NCBI GenBank assembly: GCA_001899235.1
Contig: MKVR01000013.1
Location: forward strand, 1-64,000
Direction of reading: 5' to 3'
DNA: 64,000 bases
Source: Nitrosospira sp. 56-18
GTDB taxonomy: Bacteria; Pseudomonadota; Gammaproteobacteria; Burkholderiales; Nitrosomonadaceae
Under the pieces are notes generated by a model. The model had not been told where the DNA came from. It saw only the letters and a program-made list of their open reading frames with translations, and searched no databases. Numbering within the stretch: the first letter of the stretch is position 1; the number at the start of each line of letters is the position of its first letter. Positions 38,812-45,635 of this stretch are shown here, one piece after another. The position numbers and the translations under genes were made by a program.

Positions 38812-39711
38812 ATGAATGCAGCGGAACAGGCCAGGGAATTTTTTACCGGACTTCAGGCCCGGATCGTCCAGCGGCTGGAAGAAGTGGATGGAGCGCGGTT
38901 CCGCCGGGATGAATGGGAGCGGCCCGAAGGCGGCGGTGGATTGAGCTGCGTGATGGAAGAAGGCAACGTGCTGGAGCGCGGTGGGGTGAATTACTCCCAT
39001 GTGTTCGGCGGCGGCCTGCCGGCTTCCGCTACCGCAGCCCGGCCCGAGTTATCCGGCCGCTCGTTCGAGGCGATGGGCGTATCGCTGGTGTTGCATCCGC
39101 GCAATCCCTACGCCCCCACAGTGCACTTGAACGTGCGCTTTCTGGAGGCGCGCAAGGAAGGCGCCGAGCCGGTATGGTGGTTTGGCGGCGGGATGGATCT
39201 GACTCCCTACTACGGCTTCGAAGAAGACGCCGTACATTTCCACCAGGCCTGCAAAGAGGCCCTGTCCCCTTTCGGGGAGGATTATCACCCGCGCTTCAAG
39301 AAGTGGTGCGACCAGTATTTTTACCTCAAGCACCGCAAGGAGCCGCGCGGCATCGGCGGCATTTTCTTCGATGATCTCAGCAAGCCGGATTTCGATACCT
39401 GCTTCAGCCTGACGAAAAGTGTCGGCAATCATTTCCTGGATGCTTACGTGCCTATCCTGGAACGGCGCCTGGTCATTCCTTATGGCGAGCGGGAACGCGA
39501 CTTCCAGGCATACCGACGCGGCCGCTATGTGGAATTCAATCTGGTGTGGGATCGGGGCACCTTATTTGGCCTGCAATCAGGAGGGCGCACCGAGTCCATC
39601 CTGATGTCCCTTCCCCCTATCGTGAAATGGCGCTACGACTGGAAGCCGGAACCGGGAAAGCCGGAAGAGAGGCTTTATACGGACTTTCTGACAGGCAGAG
39701 ACTGGGTGTGA
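38812..39711 (+). CDS. hemF: Oxygen-dependent coproporphyrinogen III oxidase
   Basis: A 299-residue enzyme that decarboxylates coproporphyrinogen III to protoporphyrinogen IX using O2. Family blocks: [79 protein letters not shown], and [28 protein letters not shown]. The ATG at 38812 is the canonical start. The aerobic enzyme fits an oxygen-respiring host. It is the last gene of the purH-purD-hemF run before tRNA-Ala. Confidence 0.97.
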   Translation: MNAAEQAREFFTGLQARIVQRLEEVDGARFRRDEWERPEGGGGLSCVMEEGNVLERGGVNYSHVFGGGLPASATAARPELSGRSFEAMGVSLVLHPRNPYAPTVHLNVRFLEARKEGAEPVWWFGGGMDLTPYYGFEEDAVHFHQACKEALSPFGEDYHPRFKKWCDQYFYLKHRKEPRGIGGIFFDDLSKPDFDTCFSLTKSVGNHFLDAYVPILERRLVIPYGERERDFQAYRRGRYVEFNLVWDRGTLFGLQSGGRTESILMSLPPIVKWRYDWKPEPGKPEERLYTDFLTGRDWV

Positions 39712-39830
39712 CGAGATTCGATCTATTTCATGCGATGGCTAATCTTTGAGGCAGGAGTAAAAACCACCTGTTGCCTGCCGCGTCATATGATGGCATCGCT
39801 TTTTGATATAAAATACGCCAGAAATCAACC

Positions 39831-39906
<76 letters not shown>

Positions 39907-39937
39907 ATTAGATGTCTAGGAAGTCCTAAAATCCCCC

Positions 39938-40196
39938 GTGCCATTCCGCACTGCGCTCGAAAGATTGCTGACGGAAATCGAAAAGCGGTCACGCACTCGA
40001 AATCTCACATTCGACCATCATGCCATGCCGGGCCGAAAACGCGATTTTCAGGCGTTAGCCGATAAGTTCGATGCAGGACTGGAGCGTGCACCCCGCACAT
40101 TTGATGATTATCTGGAGGGACTATGTATTTTTAAACGTGGGGCGCGACAGACAGACAGAGTTTTACTGCAAGATTTTCCCAGAATTCTTTGAATAG
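39938..40196 (+). pseudogene. Small hypothetical gene with a frameshifted C-terminus
   Basis: A GTG-started frame of 84 codons (to 40192) reads MPFRTALERLLTEIEKR...MPGRKRDFQALADKFDAGLE and ends abruptly after RGARQTDR. A one-base shift after a GACA tandem tract (near 40147-40160) gives FYCKIFPEFFE and a TAG at 40194-40196, which looks like a more natural ending. This suggests a slippage frameshift. I do not recognise the family. It lies 32 bp from tRNA-Ala and just before the membrane protein at 40212, probably as a two-gene cargo. Confidence 0.45.
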
Positions 40197-40211
40197 GGTG
40201 AGGTACTTCAT

Positions 40212-40832
40212 ATGCTGAGCCTCTACGAAGAATTGAAGATCTGGCAAGGCGCGATTAGCTCGCTTCTTGGCTTTTTGGCGCTGATGGTCGCAGCGCTATG
40301 GAATTTTCACCTAAACCGTAAACGGGATGCGGCACTTCGGTCAGATGAAGCTCTTTCGGTAGCCGCCGCGCTATATGGTGAAATCATGCTCCTTCGCAAG
40401 GAAGCGGCGCAGATAGCTACTACCGTTGCGAAGATGGCAATGAGAGAGACACGGTATGGCAGTTCCTCATACAAAATTGATTCACACTTCCTTGAAGCGA
40501 ACAAGCTGTCGGAACCAATGTTCTATAAAACTTTGGCCCCGCAAATTGGCGTATTGAGTCCTGATCTAGTGATTGCCATCACTGAATTTCATCGCAATTT
40601 TCAGGAAGTAAAAATATCGTTGCCGCTACTCGTTGAAAATAGCGACAGAGGGTACGATTATAGCTGGTCATCAGTTCTTATACCGGCGCGCGATGCCGTC
40701 AAAAATATCATTCCTGCTTCGAGGAAAATCGAGCAACTTACGTCCATTTCCACCCCAATGAAGGATTTGGAGTTAAGAGAAGTCGAAGAAGTTATTGAGT
40801 TTGAGCAGATTCAATATGACAACCGGGGTTGA
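40212..40832 (+). CDS. Hypothetical membrane-anchored protein
   Basis: 206 residues. One N-terminal transmembrane helix (about 13-33, AISSLLGFLALMVAALWNF) is followed by a basic turn (HLNRKRDAALRSDEA) and a mainly helical cytoplasmic part (AALYGEIMLLRKEAAQIATTVAKM...). A GGTGAGG ribosome site lies 9 bases before the ATG. I do not recognise a domain. The base composition is lower in GC than hemF. It sits between the tRNA-Ala gene and a diverged copy of the tRNA's 3' end, so it is probably acquired cargo. Confidence 0.65.
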   Translation: MLSLYEELKIWQGAISSLLGFLALMVAALWNFHLNRKRDAALRSDEALSVAAALYGEIMLLRKEAAQIATTVAKMAMRETRYGSSSYKIDSHFLEANKLSEPMFYKTLAPQIGVLSPDLVIAITEFHRNFQEVKISLPLLVENSDRGYDYSWSSVLIPARDAVKNIIPASRKIEQLTSISTPMKDLELREVEEVIEFEQIQYDNRG

Positions 40833-41051
40833 CTGCAAAGATCTGCGACACATAATCTCTGCTGGCGAGTGCCGATTTAATAGCGATATTCACCCACGTA
40901 AAAGCCGCACCATGACTGGATTCGCCAGCTGGGCACTCAGCCCGCCTTTTTTGGTAGATTTACGAGCTACCGGAAGCATGTGGGGGTATATCTTGGGGTA
41001 TAAAAATAGAGTCAGGCTTGTAGCGCATTATTTGAAGCCATTCTATGATTC

Positions 41052-41071
41052 AGTTCGATCCTTCTTGTCCC
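41052..41071 (+). repeat. tRNA-Ala 3'-end-like direct repeat (possible att site)
   Basis: This 20-bp stretch differs from the tRNA-Ala 3' part at 39882-39901 at 3 positions (AGTTCGATCCTYCTYGTCYC). About 12 bases later a second block TTCCACCA resembles the end of the tRNA, and a terminator follows at 41106. The pattern fits an attR left by an integration that displaced the original tRNA trailer, with the tRNA 3' end at 39882-39906 as the other end. No integrase is present. Confidence 0.45.
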
Positions 41072-41105
41072 AATTGACTGTTCCACCAAGTCCCGAGAAG
41101 TCCCG

Positions 41106-41132
41106 AAAGCCCCACGTCCAGCGGGCTTTTTC
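41106..41132 (+). terminator. Rho-independent terminator
   Basis: A stem AAAGCCC / GGGCTTT with a loop of about 10 bases is followed by a run of T. It would suit the original downstream end of the tRNA-Ala transcript, now about 1.2 kb away. Confidence 0.7.
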
Positions 41133-41178
41133 ATTGATTTTCCATACTGGCGCGTCCGCCTGTTCTATTGAATCCAGT

Positions 41179-41610
41179 GCTCAAAGGTTAGAGAAGTCAG
41201 GCCGGATTGTCAGCTGTGATGTAAAAGGTTTTCCCCTGGATTCCCGGCATCATTGGAGGAAGGAATAAACCTAAATCCGGCAGTTGGACAGGATGGAGTG
41301 TGCGGCTTTCGGCGTGCAGGGCAAGACGCAACAACGCGGAATGGCTATTTCATTCCAAGGAGTTGCAACGCAGCCATTTGCCCCAAAAATCGCGCAATCT
41401 GCCCCGTAGCAAACTCACCATACAGGTGAACATCAAGTACCTCGGAAAGTCTTTGTGGATCATAGTCCTAAACTGGAAATGAGCGGCTACTGCCGGATTT
41501 AGGATAAAGAATGGTTTATTCCACTTCATTCACGTCTATGCGGGCCAGAAACTCATTTTTCTGATTACTTGCTCCCGTTTTGCCGACAGGCTGCAGTCCC
41601 TTGCATCGTT
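41179..41610 (+). repeat. Dispersed repeat unit, copy A, interrupted by a MITE
   Basis: The unit resembles 42584-42771. Shared blocks are CAAAGGTT, GGATTGTC, TTTTCCCCTGGATTCCCGGC, CATCATTGGAGGAAGGAATAAA, then RGATGGTTTATTCCAC and CCCGTTTTGCCGACAGGCTGC. In this copy the MITE at 41270-41503 plus a duplicated ATAAA splits the unit after GGAATAAA. Without the insert the unit is about 190 bp. Its function is unknown; it may be a remnant of a mobile element. Confidence 0.7.
41270..41503 (+). repeat. MITE-like element, long form (copy 3), perfect target duplication and empty site
   Basis: 234 bp. The ends are perfect 15-bp inverted repeats (CCTAAATCCGGCAGT at the left, its complement at the right). 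ATAAA at 41265-41269 and again at 41504-41508 is the target duplication. The paralogous unit at 42584-42771 has only one ATAAA (42669-42673) and no insert, giving an empty-site comparison. The inside has GTTGGACAGGATGG, TTGCAACGCAGCCAT, CCCCAAAAATCGC, a TCACCATACAGGTGA hairpin and CTAAACTGGAAATGAGCGG. No coding capacity is seen, so a transposase must be supplied elsewhere. Confidence 0.92.
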
Positions 41611-41705
41611 TGGCGCCATTTATCTTATGCGGTCTGTATAATAAGCATTCCGCTCTGGCCGGTTATTTTCTTGCTTCTTCTCGCGGATGGTGGAGTAAGT
41701 CACTA

Positions 41706-41981
41706 ATGAATGAACTCACCATTTTTTCCGTATCCATTTATCTCGCACTATCCAGCCCTATGGCCGCACAGTCAGCCGAAAAAGCAATGTATGTGGGCAA
41801 CGGTCGATATGTTGGGGAAGGCAGGTCTGTTGAAGATGCGCAGTTGCGCCAGCGTAGCGGTGAGTATTCAGAACGTGAAAGGGACAGACAGGAAAATGAG
41901 CGACGATATGAACACTCTGAACGTGGGAGCGTGACTATGATTATCGGGATCGGCTTGATGAGCATTAATAACCAAGCCTAG
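41706..41981 (+). CDS. Small secreted protein, function unknown
   Basis: 91 residues. The N-terminus MNELTIFSVSIYLALSSPMAAQSAEKA looks like a signal peptide with cleavage after SPMAAQSA or AQSAEKA. The mature part has YVGNGRYVGEGRSVEDAQLRQRSG, then a highly charged stretch (SERERDRQENERRYEHSERG) and a hydrophobic C-terminus (MIIGIGLMSINNQA). The frame is open back to 41580, but this ATG gives the signal peptide. I do not recognise it. Confidence 0.55.
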   Translation: MNELTIFSVSIYLALSSPMAAQSAEKAMYVGNGRYVGEGRSVEDAQLRQRSGEYSERERDRQENERRYEHSERGSVTMIIGIGLMSINNQA

Positions 41982-42134
41982 AAATGGTCTTTCAAATAAT
42001 ATAAAAGCCGTTTTTTAATAGATAGGAAATATTCTGGCTATAATAACTTATAAAAATCTTCTTCATTTTGATACCAAGAAAGTGAATTGCAAAACGATAC
42101 ACACAATACGCTTCTGGCAAATCAGGGGAAATAA

Positions 42135-42317
42135 ATGACGGTAAAAGAACTGATAGAAGAATTAGCCAAGTTTGATCAAAAACAAGATGTGTTTGTTTCT
42201 CACGGCGAGGTAACTGAAGTAATACTCGTTAATCATCCGGGACATCCGAAGAATGGATATGTTTTTCTTGTCACGGATAGTGAAGACGAAGCAGTAATGA
42301 GAAAACTTTATAGCTGA
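42135..42317 (+). CDS. Small hypothetical protein
   Basis: 60 residues, MTVKELIEELAKFDQKQDVFVSHGE...; AGGGGA lies a few bases before the ATG. The opening (TVKELIEELAKFDQ) resembles small proteins that often occur in phages and islands, but that is a resemblance only and no function is known. The upstream DNA is AT-rich (42000-42110), fit for a promoter. Confidence 0.65.
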   Translation: MTVKELIEELAKFDQKQDVFVSHGEVTEVILVNHPGHPKNGYVFLVTDSEDEAVMRKLYS

Positions 42318-42924
42318 GACTCTATCCCTGTAGCCACTTCCTTCCAGGGATTCAAACTCACTTCAAGAGAAGTGATCCCATTTGTTTGCATGGCGCGTAT
42401 CGGGTCGTCCTCAACGGTGACAGTTACCGCAGCCTCAAGCCGTTGCCGGAAATACCGAAACCGCGGTTGTCAAACTGCTAAAAATCGCGCATTCTTGACC
42501 CCTGTTCGAGCCCCTGAAATGGACATTCAAAGTACGTCTTTATGCCAAATATCCCCGGCGCCAATATGCCGAACAGTGACACAGGCAAAGGTTAAAGAAG
42601 CCAGGCTGGATTGTCGACTGTGATGTGAAAGATTTTCCCCTGGATTCCCGGCATCATTGGAGGAAGGAATAAAGGATGGTTTATTCCACCTCATTCACGT
42701 TTATGCAGGGCAGAAACTCATTTTTCTGATTACTCGCTCCCGTTTTGCCGACAGGCTGCAACTCCTGCCTCTTTTCTTGCTACTTCCCTCGGGTGGTATG
42801 ACAGGAGTGGTTAGTTATACTGACTGCCTCCATGCCGATTTTGGGAAATCCTACAATAGGATAGACGACTCAACATCATAAAAGCTGTTTGCTATTCTGT
42901 TTGCATTGTGCATATATATAGCAT
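42318..42924. other. Non-coding stretch with a possible gene remnant and the uninterrupted repeat
   Basis: No gene is supported in these 607 bp. Around 42382-42480 a frame reads HGAYRVVLNGDSYRSLKPL and then a stop; the GDSYR part faintly recalls the tail of IS21-type IstB proteins. From 42584 to about 42771 lies copy B of the repeat that is interrupted at 41270. Confidence 0.45.
42584..42771 (+). repeat. Dispersed repeat unit, copy B (uninterrupted)
   Basis: Partner of the unit at 41179-41610. It runs through GGAATAAAGGATGGTTTATTCC without the MITE and so shows the pre-insertion state, with a single ATAAA at 42669-42673. Similarity fades after CCGACAGGCTGCA, although both copies show TTTTCTTGCT further on. 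Confidence 0.75.
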
Positions 42925-43175
42925 ATGCTCAAGATTCAATACAGCCGTGAATTGCGCAATAGCCTGAAGCTGATGCCGGCAATATCAGCAAAACAATTCG
43001 TGGAAAGATTGAACAATTGGCCTCTGATCCCTCCCCTCAGAATAACAATGTCAAAAAGCTTGAAGGTCGCCCTGCCTTTCGGGTTAGGGGTTAGAGGGAA
43101 ATTTATGAAATACAAAACGACCGCTTGATTGTTTTTATCGAAACCGTTGCTCCCTGTGGAGGCGCGTGCAAATGA
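42925..43175 (+). pseudogene. RelE/ParE-type toxin, frameshifted and truncated
   Basis: The start MLKIQYSRELRNSLKLMPA is typical of RelE/ParE-type toxins. Near 42995 one base is missing (AAACAATTCG where AAACAAATTCG is expected). In the restored frame it reads IRGKIEQLASDP, NNNVKKLEGRPAFRVRG, a TAG at 43092-43094 in place of the usual GxWRVIYEI, then REIYEIQNDRLIVFIETVAP and a TGA at 43173-43175. At least two lesions make it inactive. It overlaps the start of the XRE gene, as in toxin-first modules. Confidence 0.8.
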
Positions 43176-43540
43176 GAAAAATTCAGTTTATCGAGACAGA
43201 TGGGAGGCGAGATTATGCAATCGTTCCCATTGAAATTTTCGAGCGCATGGCTGAAATATCAGAAAATATGGACGATATGGCTCTCTATGATGCAGCCAAG
43301 GCCGTTGATGACGGAACTCGCATTCCTTCGGAGGTCGTCAATGCCGAGCTTGCAGGCGCTCATCCGATCAAAGCATGGCGCAAGTATCGTAATTTGACGG
43401 TTCAGGCTTTGGCGGATAAAGCGGGCATCAGCAAGCCATTCTTGAGCCAGATAGAGGGACGCAAGCGGACCGGAACAATAGCCGTATTATCCGCAATCGC
43501 GAAGTCTTTGGATGTTCCTGTTGATCTGGTGACAGAATAA
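43172..43540 (+). CDS. XRE-family antitoxin-like regulator
   Basis: 122 residues starting MRKIQFIETDGRRDYAIVPIEIFERM. An N-terminal dimer or toxin-binding part is followed by a helix-turn-helix domain (about 65-120, RKYRNLTVQALADKAGISKPFLSQIEGRKRTGTIAVLSAIAKSLDVPVDLV). The ATG overlaps the TGA of the broken toxin gene (ATGA), the expected coupling in a toxin-antitoxin operon. It now stands without an active toxin and may still bind its own promoter. Confidence 0.85.
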   Translation: MRKIQFIETDGRRDYAIVPIEIFERMAEISENMDDMALYDAAKAVDDGTRIPSEVVNAELAGAHPIKAWRKYRNLTVQALADKAGISKPFLSQIEGRKRTGTIAVLSAIAKSLDVPVDLVTE

Positions 43541-43861
43541 CCAACCTCCAAACCGAGAAACCCAAAACGTGATGTCCATTTCTATCCGTATATCACCTGA
43601 CACCATGCGCCAGAACCACGATACCTGCGCGTTACCCGGCACCGCACAGTTCGCTGATGATCAAGTCGCGCAAGGCAGGCCCAAGCCGTACCAGATGCCG
43701 GGATATGGGTGGCACAACAACACCAACCACGCAAACTGTCGTGACTGACAGCTCCTGATGAGGTATCCTTCGGGATGTCGGTAAGTTATGCTAGGCAACC
43801 ACCGTTGTTGCACCGGAACTTGAATCCGCGCCACTGATAATTTGTAAAGAGGAAGAATTTA
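43541..43861. other. Mostly non-coding stretch with a short frame
   Basis: A 58-codon frame at 43572-43748 (MSISIRISPDTMRQNH...QMPGYGWHNNTNHANCRD) has no family I recognise and no clear ribosome site. Nothing else was found. Confidence 0.35.
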
Positions 43862-44059
43862 ATGAGTTCCAAACATATTGTATTTATTGTTGCTCTTGGT
43901 GCCATTTTGACTGGTTGTGGTGGTGGTGGCGGCGGAGCCCCTGAAGCAAATGCAACGAATTGTTCTGGCGCGGGAATGCAGGCGGTGCTTCCAACTATCA
44001 CTAACGAAGCCGAGCGGCAAGCATTTATTGATAAATGCCAATCCATTGCCGGAAAATAA
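43862..44059 (+). CDS. Small lipoprotein
   Basis: 65 residues. The N-terminus MSSKHIVFIVALGAILTGC is a lipoprotein signal with lipobox LTGC and Cys19 as the lipidated residue. A poly-Gly linker (GGGGGG) follows, then a short helix-rich domain (NEAERQAFIDKCQSIAGK) with two more Cys. AGAGGA lies 8 bases before the ATG. The role is unknown. Its neighbours are the XRE gene and a repeat. Confidence 0.7.
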   Translation: MSSKHIVFIVALGAILTGCGGGGGGAPEANATNCSGAGMQAVLPTITNEAERQAFIDKCQSIAGK

Positions 44060-44670
44060 AGCTGGGTAGCTGAGTACAACTGACCTGCGCTAATGTATAG
44101 CAGTCGCGATCTCATCTGACAGAGTTTCCCGTTTGATAGGTGCAGTTGTCAGATCAGATTCAGCCTGAATCCGGCGGTTGTAGCGAACTCACCATATAGG
44201 TGAACGTCAAAATGAGTGGTCAACTGCCGGACTCCAGGCCTCCTTTGCGCCGTTCAATGTTTGTATAGGCATTCGGCCGCAACCCGTCTTTCCCTGATGG
44301 GTGCGGTCTTGCTCAGTTTCTTTCCACTCGACAACCTGATTGCGGTGCGCTCTCAAATCGCTGTCCCAGTTCGGCCAGAATCTTCTCTCCCGCCAAGGCC
44401 GCTAATGCAACCCGCGCTTTGAACGCCGCTGGGCGCATCCGCCTCGTCATCTATCCCATCTTCCACTCCAAATCAAAGCCCCCGCAGCGAATATTAAAAG
44501 GCGGCAGATCCTCCATTTATCCGGCACATCCAAATTTCCGAGACCAGTTTCATCGACACGCTCAATTGAAAATAAATTAAAGAAAAAGCCTATATTGCCG
44601 TAGATTTTCCTGAGGCAATAGACGCAATGACCAGCCCGAGGCACAGTCGAACGCTATCAAAGGAGGATGA
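44060..44670. other. Non-coding stretch containing a degraded repeat copy
   Basis: Contains the MITE relic at 44164-44238. The remaining roughly 500 bp show no gene or motif I can support; short frames here have no family look. Confidence 0.5.
44164..44238 (+). repeat. MITE-like element, degraded deletion form (copy 4)
   Basis: 75 bp. It starts CCTGAATCCGGCGGTTG and ends CTGCCGGACTCCAGG. It keeps TAGCGAACTCACCATATAGGTGAACGT but lacks about 40 bases that hold the AAAGTCTTTGTGGATC block. The flanks (TTCAG, CCTCC) do not match, so it is old or was changed after insertion. Confidence 0.7.
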
Positions 44671-44862
44671 ATGGCAGCAATTACCGTTATGTATTACGAC
44701 ACCTATAGCAAAATCGCGGACGACATGATCAGGTCAAGAAGGCCCGCCACGTATGAGGTCATCATTGAACATGTCAAGGGAATCCCGATACCCGAAACAG
44801 AGCTGCAAGTGGATGATGCCTGGCTGGACCAGAATGGATTTCTTAAAGAGGGCTATCTTTGA
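44671..44862 (+). CDS. Small hypothetical protein
   Basis: 63 residues, MAAITVMYYDTYSKIADDMIRSRRPATYEVIIEH..., ending KEGYL. A strong ribosome site (AAAGGAGG) precedes the ATG. The family is unknown. It is tail-to-tail with the thioredoxin-like gene, 110 bp away. Confidence 0.65.
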   Translation: MAAITVMYYDTYSKIADDMIRSRRPATYEVIIEHVKGIPIPETELQVDDAWLDQNGFLKEGYL

Positions 44863-44972
44863 GAGGGATGCGCGCCAGTGCAATAACGGAAACGTCTATT
44901 GAGGCAGGATATATTTCCTGGTCTTGCGAGGCGTTTGTTCGTATGGTATTCAATCCTATTCGATTGTCTTCG

Positions 44973-45521
44973 TTACAACAGCGGCCCCACGATGCCTTCC
45001 AGCTTGTCCTTACTGAGGCGTCCCAGTTTTGTGCCGACGATGGTGCCGCTACGGTCGATGACGACAGTAAAAGGTAGCGCGCCCTGCTTGTTTCCCGCGG
45101 CATCCGCCAGGGACATGGCGTTCATATCCCCCACGAGCACCGGATAGTTGATCCCGATATCCTTGCTGAATGCAGCCGCGCGTTCGGGCTGGTCGATGGC
45201 GATCCCGATGAACACCAGCCCGCGGTCCCTGAACTTGTTCTGAAGCTCGATGAATTCCGGAATTTCCGCCCGGCAGGGCTCGCACCAGCTCGCCCAGAAA
45301 TTGACCACCATGACCTGGTCGCGCCATTGGGAGATGGCTTGGCTCTTTCCTTCGAGATCGGGCAATGTGGCCGAGATGATGGCCGCCGCCCCCTTGCTCG
45401 CGACATCCGCCGATACCGGCGGGACGCTGCTCTTGGAGAGATGGCCGCGCAATAAAAAGCCGGCAGTGATGGCAAGCAGCGCCGTTGCTATGAATAGCGT
45501 TATCTGTTGCGATTTCGTCAT
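44973..45521 (-). CDS. TlpA/ResA-like thiol-disulfide oxidoreductase
   Basis: A 182-residue membrane-anchored thioredoxin-like protein. An N-terminal anchor (LFIATALLAITAGFLLRG) precedes the fold NFWASWCEPCRAEIPEF with the active Cys pair at 80 and 83, and LPFTVVIDRSGTIV holds the cis-Pro. Such proteins reduce disulfides in the periplasm, often for cytochrome c maturation. dsbD, which can supply reducing power, is next upstream in the same direction. Confidence 0.93.
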   Translation of the reverse strand: MTKSQQITLFIATALLAITAGFLLRGHLSKSSVPPVSADVASKGAAAIISATLPDLEGKSQAISQWRDQVMVVNFWASWCEPCRAEIPEFIELQNKFRDRGLVFIGIAIDQPERAAAFSKDIGINYPVLVGDMNAMSLADAAGNKQGALPFTVVIDRSGTIVGTKLGRLSKDKLEGIVGPLL

Positions 45522-45635
45522 TTCGTGCCCTTGAAAAAGTTACCCGGATCGACGATCGCCCACGCAGCCCATTTCAGGCGGGCATAACCTGCGATGCGAT
45601 GCGGATGGGATTGCCAAACGAGGAATCGGGATTCC

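Larger units (their letters stand above)
40833..41269. other. Non-coding stretch with att-like repeat, terminator and a repeat half
   Basis: This 437-bp stretch has no convincing gene; a 157-codon frame at 40795-41268 runs through it but has no family look. It holds a tRNA 3'-end-like repeat (41052-41071), an intrinsic terminator (41106-41132) and, from about 41179, the left half of a repeat found again at 42584. Confidence 0.5.

Noticed and set aside
40795-41268. A 157-codon plus-strand frame
   Set aside because: It runs through the att-like repeat, a terminator and half of a dispersed repeat, so it is unlikely to be a gene.
41265-41508. Possible CRISPR repeat
   Set aside because: The repeats are dispersed, of 75-234 bp, with inverted ends and target duplications; there is no regular spacer pattern and no cas gene.
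44216-44422. A 68-codon plus-strand frame
   Set aside because: It starts inside a degraded repeat element and has no ribosome site or family look.
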